Positions 35,386 through 46,593 of a stretch of 64,000 nucleotides of DNA are shown here, piece by piece. The stretch spans positions 30,141,146 to 30,205,145 of the forward strand of contig NC_052399.1 of the NCBI RefSeq assembly GCF_009389715.1. The letters run 5' to 3'. The stretch comes from Phoenix dactylifera. Taxonomy: Eukaryota > Streptophyta > Magnoliopsida > Arecales > Arecaceae. Below the pieces are notes generated by a model. The model searched no databases, was not told the DNA's origin, and saw nothing but the letters and a program-made list of their open reading frames with translations. The position numbers and the translations under genes are program-made. The stretch's first letter is position 1. Every line of letters begins with the position of its first letter.

Positions 35386-38300
35386 TCATACAGTACGTGT
35401 ACGAATACACCCAATAAAGTCAAAAAAGACTAACTCACGGAGAGCCAGTGGTAGCTCCCCCTCCCCCACCCAAAAAGTGTACCCTGAATGATGAGCCGCG
35501 AAGGCAGCCACCCAGTCGGCTGCCCCATTAGCTTCTCTGAATACATGTTGGCCTGGATGGCCACCCCAACCCCACACATCGTCCCTATATCCCGAACCAA
35601 GGGATGGTCTGAGCCCTCACCCCTCAGCTCCTCCTGGATCCAACTGATAACTGTGGCTGAGTCGCCCTCCAAGATAATCGCGCCAGCCTGCAGTACCTGC
35701 CTCGCATATCGAAGACCCGCCCAGGCAGCTCGTAGCTCTGCCCCGGGAACTGACGTACCGAATAACTGACAGCCTCCTGCTGCCACCACTCTGGAGTGCG
35801 GATCCCGTATGACAAAACCCGCACCTCCTCGCGCGCCTCCATCCAGGACCGATCCGTCGAAGTTGACCTTGAGGAAACTCGGGGGTGGGGGTTCCCAGGT
35901 GAAAAACACCTGCTGAGGAGCTGCCGGAGCAGAGAGGGAACCCCAGGTGTCCCGAGCTATCAGAGGTCCATCTGAAGAAAGTCTGATCTCCAATGCCTGG
36001 ACTCGCGCGAACTCCGCAACGAACCTCGGTGACACCCTGCGCTCACCGAAGGTGTGGGCGTTCCTCGCCAGCCAGATCTGATGTGCTGTGCAGGTTGCTC
36101 GAATAGCCTCCTGACATGTTCGAGGCCGGGCCAGCCACTGCTGCATCATCTGTACAAACTGAAGCCTCCCACACCAAACCCCCTGCGGGAACCCTGCCCA
36201 CAGCCATGCCGACCTCGCCCACGTACACTGAAAGAGCACGTGGTCGATCGACTCCTCAACACTACATGTCCCGCACTCCGCAGGGATCCCCCAACCTCGC
36301 CTGCTTAGCACTGCTCTCATCGGAAGGCGGTCCCATGCCACCTTCCATAAGAAGAGTGCCGCCCTCGGGTGAAGCCCAGACCTCTAGATCCAAGTGTAGT
36401 CCTGCCCCGGCTCATGCTCCTGCAGGATAACATCGGCGAGGTCTCCCAGACTGACACTGGATCGGCAGGAGGTGCCCCAAACCCTAACATCAGGCCCCCC
36501 GCAACCTGGCACCGGAAGGGACCGGATCCTCTCAGCTAGGTATCCTCCGAACAGCTGACATAGCCTAGCGTCATCCCATGCTGACTCTCCTGGGGCAAGA
36601 AGATCGAAGACCCGCAACCCCTCCACTGCCTCAGCATCGATCATGGTCGGCCAGCACCTCAGCGGAACAGTATCCACCCATGGGTCCGCAGTCACATCAA
36701 TACTCCGCCCATCGCCAATCAGCCACCTAGTATTTGCTGACACTGTCGGCAAGTACCTCCCAATCTCACGCCACATGAAGGAGACTCGTCGCGCTCTCCG
36801 TGCCGCCTCTGAGCCCCCACGGCCATATCTGGCCGCCATCACCTGACTCCACAGCCCGTGTGGCTCTAACAAGAACCGAGCTGCATGCCGAGCAATAAAA
36901 AGCTCGCGCCGCTCCAGTAGGGACTGCACCCCGAGACCGCCCTCACTGGTAGGCCGGCAGACATGCTCCCAGGCCACCAAGTGCACCCCGTGGCCTCCGC
37001 CGTATGACCCCCACAGGAAACATCGCAGCAGTCGCTCGACCCTCAGCAAGGTCGTCTTCGGAACCACGGTGTTGGCCATGAGGTATACTGGCATGGACCC
37101 CAACACTAATCTGATCAAAGTCAGTCTCCCCATCATAGACAGGGAGGCCGCTCTCCATCCCTCCAACCTGCTCTCCACCCGCTGCACTAGGTAGGAGCAC
37201 TCTGCCACCCGCAGTCTGCGGCCTGTGATAGGAACTCCCAGGTAGGTCAATGTCTCCTCCTGCTGAGGTATCTGTAGAATCCCTCGGATCTCCTGTCTGA
37301 CCCTGCTCTCCGTGCTCGGGCTGAAGTGGACTGCTGACTTGTGGAAGTTAACTCTCTGACCTGACGCCGCGCAATAGTCCGCCACTACCCTCCGAAGGAC
37401 CCGTGCATCAGAAACCCGCGCCCCTGGCCAAAAGAAGGCAATCATCAGCGAAAAGTAAGTGGGAAAGAGGACTAGCCCCCGGGGCGGGGACATAGGCCTC
37501 GAGCTCTCTGTGGGCACACACCCTCTGCAAATCACGAGACAAAATGTCAGCACAAAGAATAAACAAATAAGGTGATAGAGGGCATCCCTGACGCAGCCCC
37601 ATGGTGGACTCGAAGAAAGGTGAAGGTGTGCCATTGACCAAGATAGAAAATCTTGGCCCCCTGACACACCCCATGATCCAACCGATCCACTGTCTGTGGA
37701 AGCCGTACGCCTCGAGTGCCTGCTGAAGAAATCTCCACCTGATCCTGTCGTAAGCTCTCTCCATATCCAGCTTAATAGCCATCAAGCTATGTCGCTTCGA
37801 TGCTCGCTGCAGATCCCACATCATCTCCTGAGCCAACAGAACATTATGGAAGATGTTTCTGCCAACTATAAAAGCCCCTGCTCCTGACTGATAATGCCAG
37901 GCAGTAAGGGCTTCATCCTACGGACCATTATTCTGGCCACAACCTTATACAAGGTTGTGCACAAACTAATGGATCTGAAATGGCCGGGCTCCGCCGCCCC
38001 CTGACGCTTCGGAATGAGTGTGATGAAGGTAGCCTTCCAGTCATCCGGCATCCTCTCCTGAGAGAAGAAGCACTGAATAGCCTCTACCACTGCTGTCCGA
38101 ATGATACCCCAATACTGTCGGAAAAAGAACGGGGGGAACCCGTCTGGACCCGGAGCCTTGTCTGGAGCCAAAGCCCAGACTGCCTCCTGAACCTCCTGTG
38201 CGGACACTGGTCGGACCAGGGCTGCGTTCTCAGTATCCTCGATTCTTGCATCCATCCTCATGGGATGGTCTCTGTCGCCGGACTCCTCATCTGCCGTCCA

Positions 38301-39521
38301 TCTGTCACGGAAGAAGTCCAACAAAACTTGGCGAATGGCAGGCTCACCTTCCACCTGATGTCCAGACCCGTCTCGCAGCGAGTGGATAGTGCTCCGCTGC
38401 CTCCGGATAATCGTAGTCCGGTGGAAGAAACTAGTATTGCGGTCACCCTCACGTACCCACTGAACTCGAGATTTCTGTCGCCAGAAGATCTCGTGCTGCC
38501 GTAGTAGTGAGTGGTGGGTCGCTAGAAGCCCCCGGAGATCACCCATATCATCCACCGAGAGCTCACCTTCTAGATCTTCTTTCCGCTGCAATTCAGAGAT
38601 CGCAGTCTCTACCCCCTCTACTCTCCGGAAGATATCACCCACAGTCTCACGGTTCCACCACCGAAGACGCCTCTTGGCCAATTCTAGCTTGCGCGACACC
38701 CGGTGCATAGCATCTCCACGCACCGGGATGCGCCATGCCTCACGGACAATATCCCAGGACTGGGGGTATGATAGCCAAACCTTCTCAAAGCGGAAGGGGC
38801 TATGATGACTAGGTCCCGATGATGTAGAAATCAGCAGGGGGCAATGGTCTGAGGCGATCCGAGGTAGGTGACTAACCCTGCAAGTAGGAAAACGGAGGAT
38901 CCAGTCCGGGGACGCAAAGGCCCTATCTAGACGCTCCCAAACCCTAGCACTGCCGAGCTGATTATTGCACCAAGTAAACTGAGGTCCAGAGAATCCTAAG
39001 TCCACCAGGCCAGTACACGACACAAAATCGCGAAACTCCCTCCTGTCCGCTCTATCCATTAAGGCTGCCCCGCCCCTCTTGTCGCCCGAACTCAATATGC
39101 AATTAAAGTCGCCAACTACAACTGTCGGGACACCCTGGGCGGTAAGGCTGGTGATCTCCTGCCAGAGGACTCTCCTGATCCTATAATCCGTGCTCGCGTA
39201 CACCCCACACAAAACCCATGGGGCAACATCCGGTGCCGAGACAACCATAACTACCTGTTGGGGGCAGTTGTGGAAGACATCAAAGGTCGCCACCCCTCGC
39301 CTCCACAGTAGCAGGATACCTCCCGACAGCCCTCGGGAATCGACTGCGTATGACTCCCAGTCCCTCCCCAAGCGCCGTCTCAAACGTACAAGCCCCTCAC
39401 CAGATAGCCGGGTCTCGCTGATGAAGCAGATCTCCGGATAATGAACTTGCACTAACCGTTTGAAGGATGACATGAAGGACGGCTTGGCCGCCCCCCTACA
39501 ATTCCAGGCTAGGATCCTCAT
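35386..39521 (-). pseudogene. LINE ORF2: endonuclease, reverse transcriptase, RNase H
   Basis: Starts ATG 39521 (MRILAWNCRGAAKPSF). The APE-type endonuclease fills about the first 230 residues (NCRG, VVGDFNCI, RIASDHCPL motifs). RT follows, with LMAIKLDMERAYDRI, GLRQGCPLSPYLF and the catalytic LLFADDCLLL; then zf-RVT (CGTCSVEESIDHVLFQC) and a C-terminal RNase H with LKVNFDGS, ELRAAWAG, LEGDSATVI and EANGAADWV. Lesions: a frameshift near 37878 (after SQEQG), a compensating frameshift near 37425 just past FADD, a TAG at 36386-36384 where relatives have Trp, and a frameshift near 35580 inside RNase H. The enzyme would perform target-primed reverse transcription. Confidence 0.93.
39518..39521 (-). 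promoter_or_regulatory. ATGA stop-start overlap between ORF1 and ORF2
   Basis: The TGA ending ORF1 overlaps the ATG opening ORF2 in the tetranucleotide ATGA. The same overlap occurs at 10340-10337 in a second, diverged copy. This arrangement suggests translational coupling by termination-reinitiation for ORF2. Confidence 0.7.
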
Positions 39522-41712
39522 GGATCACAGTCCACGTAGTCGGCCTCTGACCCATCCTCCCCCTGGGCCGCGGGGCCAGCCTCAAGCGTGCTACCTGGGC
39601 CCTCCCGCTGCTCAACAGATACGACCTGCATGACTGCCGCCCTAATACGCTGCACAGCAGTCGTGTGGTCCGTGCCCCCTCCCGTCACCATCGGTTCGGC
39701 CTGACACCCCTGTGAAAGCGGCACGATGTGGTCCCTAGCTCTGCTCCCACTGGATGCATCCTCCCGCTGCTCATCTCCAGCCGGAGGCCAAGGGCCAAAC
39801 CGAAAGACTCCATCATGGTCAGTGCCCACCCGCACGTCCCCTGGCTGAACCCCACTCGTCACACCCAAAGTGAGAAGAGCATGATCGTCGTGTGCGGGGG
39901 GACCCAGCCCCAAATCTGCTCCCTGATGAGGAGGCCTAAACCGAAAAGGCCCAGCTAGTTCCTCGCTCTGGCCCTGCAGCGCAAGTCCAGTCCGACCCCC
40001 CAGGCCCGTATCTGAGTGGGCCTGTGGGCCTACTATGACGTGGCCCAAAGAGCCAACCGCGGGCTGGGCCTGAGGGCCCAGCGCCCGCGATTCCCCAGCA
40101 GACCGCGCGGCCCATCGGCCGCGCGCATCATCGCACGGGCCCAGCATATCCTGGGCCCGCTCAACCCCAGCACCGGGCGCGTTCAGCGCGCCCGGCGCGT
40201 CCCCAGAATCCGGCGCGCTGACGGCGCAAAGCGCGCCAACAGCGCGGGTTGCGCCGACTGCGTGGGCCACGCCCGCGTCGCGGATCGCGCCCCGGCCCGC
40301 CCCACCGGCCTGCGACCCCGGCGGCCGGCCTCGTGGGCCCGGTTGCGCTGTGGGGGCCCGATTGGGTTCCCTCGGCCCACAGGTACAAGGGCCAGCTGGG
40401 CCCCCCGCCCGGTGCCGCCAAGTGGGCCAAGGCCCGCCTGCGGCCTGGGCCGCTTCTGGGTTTTGGCCCGGGCCGCGGCCGCCCGGCTGGGCTCAGGATC
40501 AGCCCGCATCGGGGCCTTGCCGAGTCGTCGACTCAGCCCCGGGTCCCCAGACTCGGCCAGGAGGTCATCGGCCGAGTCCACCAGGAGGGGACTGAAGGAG
40601 GTATCCGGGTGGCCGTCCCCCCCACCGGCTAGCGGGGACCGGCGGCGAGCCACCTTCGCCGGCTTCTGCCAGCCGTCGGTGTCCGCCGGGGACACCGGCG
40701 TAGTTGGTCGAGCCGCCGGAGACAGCGGCCGAGTCGAGGACAACCCGGGTCCCGAGTGCGCCTCGGTCGTCTTCCCCGGCCACGGCGGCCGATTCTCTCG
40801 CGGGATTCGCTTCCGTGTCGCCACCATCTAGGGACCGTAGATCGGTCCCTGTACGTTCTCCCCGACGCCCGGAGCAGGCTGGGCAGGCCCGCCCCCCGGG
40901 TCCACCGCCGCCGCAGCAGCCGAAGCCGAACCCGAGCCCCCCTCGGCGCTAGCGGTCGCCGGAAAGCGGCAAGCCGCTACCTGGTGGCCCATACGCCCAC
41001 ACCGGGAGCACACCGGGGCATTTTCAAAGACGAAGGGCTGTCATCTCACCTTCGTCTTCCCCTGGATCAGCACTCCCGGCAACAATGGTTTGGTGGTGTC
41101 AACCACCACCCTCACCCGGGCGAATCCCATCGCCTGCCGCTGTTCTGTGAAGCTGTCCACAGCAACCGGCCGGCCCGCCCGAGTGGCTATATAGAAGATG
41201 GTCGACATCGACCAATATTCCGGCGGCAGACGAGGCAGGCGGAGCCACACCATTACCGTCTTCACGGCCTCCTCCCCGGGTTCAAAATCCGGAACCCATG
41301 GGGTCATGGCGAGGAGTTGCCCGGCCACCACCCACGGGCCCTCGCTCAGCGCCCGGTCCCGGTCCTCCGTCGACCGGAACCTCAGGGCGAGGTAGCCATC
41401 CGCAAGCGGGACGGCCATCACCTCTTTCAGCTTAGTCCGGGCGGCGACTTCCTTCGCCACCCATTCGGCTGGGACACGGCGGCCGAAGCTCCGGACCACC
41501 GCTGCCCGCCCTTCCAACTCGAGCCGGGCCGCCGCGATCGGCTCCTCCGGAGGATGCAACACCTCCGGAAAGCAGCAGCTCAGCCGCTCGACCTCCGCGG
41601 CCGTGGGCCATTGAGTCACCCACGGCCTCGTCCAGGCTCCAGAACCCTTACCATTGCCTCTCGCCGCTCCCTCCGTTGTCGTCCCCGTCGATTGCTTCCC
41701 CCTCCGATCCAT
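39518..41712 (-). pseudogene. LINE ORF1 (RNA-binding/gag-like), damaged
   Basis: Likely start ATG at 41712 (MDRRGKQSTG). The N-terminal domain has the plant LINE DUF4283-like pattern (YLALRFRSTEDRDRALSEGPW, WVPDF, WLRLPRLPPEYWS). A CCHC zinc knuckle follows (CSRCGRMGHQVAAC, 41013-40972), then a long Pro/Arg/Gly-rich tail. The frame is interrupted by TGA at 41043-41041 (just after KVR), by TAG at 40830-40828 and by a frameshift near 40.2 kb. The last part (40270-39518) ends in TGA that overlaps the ORF2 ATG. ORF1 proteins of this type bind LINE RNA as a chaperone. Long antisense frames here are composition artefacts. Confidence 0.85.
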
Positions 41713-41937
41713 TGGACGCCCTGCAAGGAAGAAGACGGTAAGTAGGGGGGTCCGTCGAGCTGTTAGCTTAGGTTCCGTCGCAAGTCCCGCCACCCGGATG
41801 GACGACCGGCCTCCCGCGACGCCGGAAACCACTTCGCCTAGGCCGGCGTTGACACCGACGGACAGTTCTCCGGCAGGAAACTATCCGTTAGGAGTTTCCC
41901 CAGAGCTCTGTTGCCGTTGCCTCTTCTTTAAGCTTTT

Positions 41938-42278
41938 AGCAGTTGTGTCAGCAAGCTAAAAGTTAGGTGTTGCTCTAAAGAATTCTTTTCCCCTAGAAGG
42001 TAGAACTTTTCAAAATATCGAAACCTAAAATTAACAATGGGTCTTTGAGATATTGTGCATCTTAAAGATCTTGAATGTAGTAGTGATAGAGATATGTGGT
42101 TGAAATAAATTGGTATGTCCAAAAAAAAAAAAAAAAATTTAGGTGCTATTAGTTAAATGAGCGGTGGTTAGAAGATACGCAAAATAAGGATTTATGTTAT
42201 TTTAGTGCAAACAGATGATTTCTATAGATCTCCTCTCTTTTTTTCTTTTTGTCATTTGCATACCCTTTATTCCACACC

Positions 42279-42319
<41 letters not shown>

Positions 42320-42470
42320 CACACACACACACACCAAAAAAAAAAAAAAGAGGAATATTATAAGTCAACAGCCATACTTAGACTCGAGAACCTTTCTCTC
42401 TTTATTTGGTATCTAAACTCTAGATGCTTCACACTACCAAAAAAGATGAAGGCTAAAAATAAATTAAAAA
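41938..42470. other. Spacer with poly(C) tract
   Basis: AT-rich DNA between the LINE insertion site and the Copia remnant, with A15-18 runs. The only notable element is the poly(C)/(CA) tract listed separately. Confidence 0.5.
42279..42333. repeat. Poly(C) tract followed by (CA)n and poly(A)
   Basis: About 39 consecutive C residues, then AACACACACACACAC and an A run. Long poly(C) is rare in plant DNA and prone to length error. Confidence 0.9.
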
Positions 42471-42479
42471 AAATGGGCA

Positions 42480-45255
42480 CACTATAAAGATGCTTTTCCT
42501 ATTCAAAAGAAAAGACACCTCACACTCTTTAATTTGGAAAATAATAAGAACCTCATGTTGCTCGTTCCATCCCCACCTAAACTCAAAAATAATAGAAAAC
42601 CAGCAACCGCCAAAAAGACAAGAGTTTATATATTGAGCCAACTCAATCTAAGCTAATGTGGACCAACACATAAAATTTAAAAAATAATTAAATAATAGAT
42701 TTTTTGGACTTCATGATAACTCCAACATTTCTTCTTGCAAACTCTATGTTAAAAATATCGAGCTTGCCACAAAAATCTTTAAACTGCTTGACCATCAATC
42801 CTTTGGTGAATATATCTGCCAACTGGTCTTTTATGAAAATTGGAAGCAAATCAACTTGATCATCAACAATTTTCTCTCTAATAAAGTGATGATGAACCTC
42901 GTTGTGCTTTGTCCTTATATGAAATATAGGATTCCTTGCCAATTGGATAGCACTCTAATTATCACAATAAAGAAGAACAATATAGTTAGTGTCCCGATCT
43001 AAATCAGCAAACAACCTCATAAGCCAAGTCAATTCCTGAACTGTCATCGTAGTGGCACATTACTCTACCTTTGTAGAAGACAATGCAATGGTAGGTTGTC
43101 TCTTACTACACCAAATACCAAGCTCAAAGAATAGCTAGTAGTAGACCTACATTTATCTACATCACCAGCATAATCTATATCTATAAAACCCATTAACTTG
43201 ATAGAAGAATTATTAATATATAAAACATCATAATCAACAATCTTAGCAATATATCTTAGGATCTGCAAAGTTGCATCAAGATGTAGCCATTAAGGATGCT
43301 ACCTATATCAACTAGCAAAGCCAACAGCGTAAGAGATATCTAACCTCGTAATAATCAAATAGATCAAACAATCCACAACCTATCTATACATGGTAGGATC
43401 ATCAAGACATTTGCCTTGCTCTTTGCTCAATTTTAAATTTGATTCAATTGTTATCCGCACATGCTTGCAATTAGCCAATCCATACTTATTCAATAAATCA
43501 AGAGCATATTTTCTCTGACAAATAAAATAGCAATCCTTAAGCTAAGCTACTTCCATGCCAAGAAAATATCACACTTCACCAAGTTCTTTCGTCTCGAATT
43601 GTATAGATAACTGTCCACTAATACTATGGACCTTATCAACATCATCACTGGTAACAATTAAATCATCAACATAGAGGCAAACAATCACTATACCTTTACT
43701 AATGTGCTTTACAAATAAACCAGAATCTGCAGAAAAAAGAGAATAGTTATAAACTAATAAATATTCTGCAATTTTATCATAGCATGCTCTAGGTGCTTGT
43801 TTGAGACCATACGAAGCTTTTCTAAGTTTGCAAACAACCAAATGAGAGGTGTCAACAAAGCCAAAAGGCTACAATATATAAATATCATTGTCAAAACCAC
43901 CATATAAGAAAGTATTCTTTGTATCCATTTGCCATATAAACCAACCATTGCTAGCTGTTAAGGAGATAAGCACTTTGAATGTAGTTATTTTTGCAATTAG
44001 GCTGTAGGTCTCATCAAAACCAACACTATACTTTCATCCCTTACTACAAGCGTTTCTTGTTTCTCTTGCTTCTCTACAATAATGATGGATCCTCAATATG
44101 ATTTTCTATAACTGGATCGATTGTAGTGTCTTGTGACTCTTCCTGAACAATTTTAGTATCAAATGGATCACAATCTCTTTTGAACTTGATACAACTTTCA
44201 TATGATTAGACTCCTCTTGCTCAAAATTTCTTCTAAACTTAGTTGATCCTCAAGCTGATCAACTTTGTCATGCTTTGAGTACTTCAGATTTAATCCAATA
44301 TCTAACTAATCAAGCTCCCCCTGCTTCAAACTTTCATCTTTAAACAAATTCTACTCTTCTTTTGAATTTTCAAGAATGTCCTATGCTTTCTTTGGCTCCT
44401 ATTTATTCTGAATATTGGGATAATTCTCTCTATCTATCATAGCTTAGAGAATCTATATCACCTTCTTAGATTTCAAAACCAACTTTCTTCTTGCAATTTC
44501 ATCATTAAGAGATTCGTTAATATCATCATTCGTTAATACCATCTCTAACTCTTCCAAGATATCCTATAAAATTTATCCCATCCAATAAAATTTGATAATG
44601 GACTTCTAAATTTGATGATATGTGTTGTTCAACTTACAAAAACAAGTAGTAATAGTAAAAATAGCCATGTTGATATTGGTGAAGTCAGATACATTGATCC
44701 TAATGAGTGAGATAGTAGTAGCATCGTCATAATGATTTGTCTCTTGAATCACCAAAATAAGAATCCATAAACTTGCATCATCGCACAGTGAATTACTGAA
44801 AGCTTTTCAACCACACCAAGCTATGGGCACACGAATATCATGTAAAACCACAAGTGCACCAACCAGCAATCTTAAAATTTGTAACTCCAATATCATGCAG
44901 GATGCTATGCCATCCAGAGTAGATCAGATGCACTAGCTCAAGATTCAAAGCAAGCATTAAAATATAAGAAAAAGATACTGCACGGAAAATTTTAAGGAGG
45001 AGCAAAATCAATTTATTTAAGAAAAAATAGTATAAGCCAAAAGAAGAGAAAAAGACATCTCATGCTCCCACAAAAGCTGCCCCCCTGCCAAAGAGTCTCA
45101 TGTTGATTGTACCGGAACGAAACCAGCATCCACTGGAAAACAAAACTTTATATATCGAGCTTAAGGTTTACTGTAAGTTTATATGGGCCAGCACACAAAA
45201 AACAAAAAATAATTAAATAATAAATTTCTTGGAGTTCGTGATTTTTTTAATCCCA
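42480..45255 (-). mobile_element. Degenerate Ty1/Copia retrotransposon, internally deleted
   Basis: Minus-strand element. The 5' LTR starts at about 45255, its first about 200 bp matching the 3' LTR (42727 down to about 42480) by eye. The 3' LTR starts TGTTGGAG right after a purine tract. A relic gag start lies near 44669 (MAIFTITTCFCKLNN, then KSIIKFY). Most of gag, protease and integrase are missing. RT/RNase H fragments follow: 43841-43569 (LRKASYGLKQAPRACYDKI, VCLYVDDLIVTSDD), 43268-43065 (IDIDYAGD) and 42942-42688 (LADIFTKGL). Stops and frameshifts abound, so it cannot transpose. Its 5' LTR edge lies about 185 bp upstream of the MYB start at 45441. Confidence 0.85.
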
Positions 45256-45342
45256 CTTCCATCTTCCTCGCCATCTAACGTTCAAATAGCCCCTCCCCTC
45301 ACACCAAAACCAAATAAAAAAAGCAATCAGAAGGCCCTGCAC

Positions 45343-45350
45343 CTATAAAT
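45343..45350 (+). promoter_or_regulatory. TATA box of MYB at 45.4 kb
   Basis: CTATAAAT lies 91 bp before the ATG at 45441, placing the transcription start near 45375. An in-frame upstream ATG (45354) would then lie upstream of the transcript start, supporting 45441 as the real start. Adjacent ACCAAAACC/ACCAAAT motifs (45303-45315) resemble MYB-binding AC elements. Confidence 0.5.
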
Positions 45351-45440
45351 TCCATGAAGGATTCGATGTTCCCTTCACAAGGTATAACGCACATAGATCC
45401 ACAGAGAGCGAGAGAGAGAAAGAAAGGGGGTGGGGGGAGA

Positions 45441-46593
45441 ATGGGGAGGAAGCCATGCTGTATAAAAGAGGGGCTCAATAGAGGGGCATGGACTGCTTCT
45501 GAAGACGAGATCCTTGTGTCATACATCAAGGCTCATGGAGAAGGCAATTGGAGGAACCTCCCCATAAGAGCTGGTGGAATACAAACTAACCCACATTATG
45601 AGATACTAATTAAAAGCGTTAATGCCTGAGCTTCTCCAAGGCTTAGCACTCCTCTCTCTTCAATGGCAATCATCTCAATGACATTCGGATACAATGGTTT
45701 GCAGGTTTGAAGCGCTGCGGGAAGAGTTGCCGCCTCCGGTGGCTCAACTATCTGAGGCCTAACATTAAGCGGGGGAACATATCGGAGGAGGAGGAAAAGC
45801 TCATCATCATACTCCATAAGCTCCTTGGTAACAGGTCATAAGCTCCCACCTCCTAACTCAAAATCTCACTCCATATGGGGCATGGAAACCTCCGAGTTCC
45901 TAGTTTGCAGGATAAGAAACAATATGACCATAGTTGAGAGCTCTTAACATTGCTAAGATGGTACCTTTTTTTTCCCTCCCACTGAAGAAATCTTTTTCTT
46001 TTGCTTCAATCGCGGCCATATATAGATGGTCTCTAATTGCAGGAAGACTGCCAGGGCGAACTGATAATGAAATCAAGAACTACTGGAACACAACACTACG
46101 CAAGAAGGTGCATGGCCAGCCAACTCAAAAATCCGAGCAAACCAATTCCATGCCTGAGGCACCATTAACGAACCCAAATGCCACAACCAGTGAACCTGTG
46201 GTGCGAACCAAGGCCAGGAGGTGCACCAAGGCCTTCTTTCTTCATGACCAATGCTTGCCATCTCCTCCCAACAACCAACAACCTCTTGAACTGGCAACCA
46301 AGGAGTCTAAAAGTTCCGTTGATACTCCTCAGAGCTATGACTCTCTTAACGATCATTTGAACGATGGTTTCTTCCATGCTATAGGTGAGGGAAATCAGAG
46401 TGGTGGAAGCACAATGCAAGAAGGAGATAACATCAGCTGGACCATGTCTTTCGATGATGCACACTTGTTCGATGGATCAACACTAATGGATTGGACAGGG
46501 ATGGATTGCTTTGAGCCCAACTTCATCACATCTCACCTCATGTCTTCAGATCCTTTTCTTGATTCAGAAGAGGAATGGTTTCAATGGACCTAG
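45441..46593 (+). CDS. R2R3-MYB, subgroup-5 (TT2-like), 276 aa
   Basis: Nuclear transcription factor. Exons: 45441-45573 (133 nt, [20 protein letters not shown]), 45705-45834 (130 nt), 46026-46593 (568 nt). Introns are 131 and 191 bp, GT-AG; total 831 nt. R2 is about residues 13-64 with the [10 protein letters not shown] helix, R3 about 65-116 ([10 protein letters not shown]). After R3, [15 protein letters not shown] (about 144-158) matches the subgroup-5 motif of TT2-like regulators of proanthocyanidin/anthocyanin genes. The C-terminus is acidic with Trp/Phe ([10 protein letters not shown]), as in activators. Oddity: the bHLH-interaction signature, normally [D/E]Lx2[R/K]x3L, reads [10 protein letters not shown], so both charged anchor positions differ. 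The AATAAA signal is at 46685-46690. A degenerate Copia LTR lies immediately upstream. Confidence 0.93.

Larger units (their letters stand above)
35361..41923 (-). mobile_element. Full-length L1-type LINE with 14-bp target-site duplication
   Basis: About 6.56 kb, minus strand. It is bounded by a perfect 14-bp direct repeat TTCTTTAAGCTTTT (35347-35360 and 41924-41937) and ends in poly(A) (T run, from 35361 to 35370, adjoining the left repeat). Order on the minus strand: short 5' leader, ORF1 (from 41712), ORF2 (from 39521), short 3' end. ORF2 contains endonuclease, RT, zf-RVT and RNase H. Both ORFs carry a few lesions, so the copy itself is inactive, but it is the best reference for the five or more fragments of this family in the window. 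The perfect duplication suggests a fairly recent insertion. Confidence 0.96.

Noticed and set aside
40016-41745. Long plus-strand frames of 271 and 329 aa
   Set aside because: Antisense shadows of the GC-rich LINE ORF1; composition is Arg/Pro-rich without domains, while the minus strand has the knuckle and DUF4283-like pattern.
45354-45440. In-frame upstream ATG extending the 45.4-kb MYB by 29 residues
   Set aside because: It lies only about 10 bp after the TATA box, so it should be upstream of the transcript start, and the family's conserved MGRKPCC start is at 45441.
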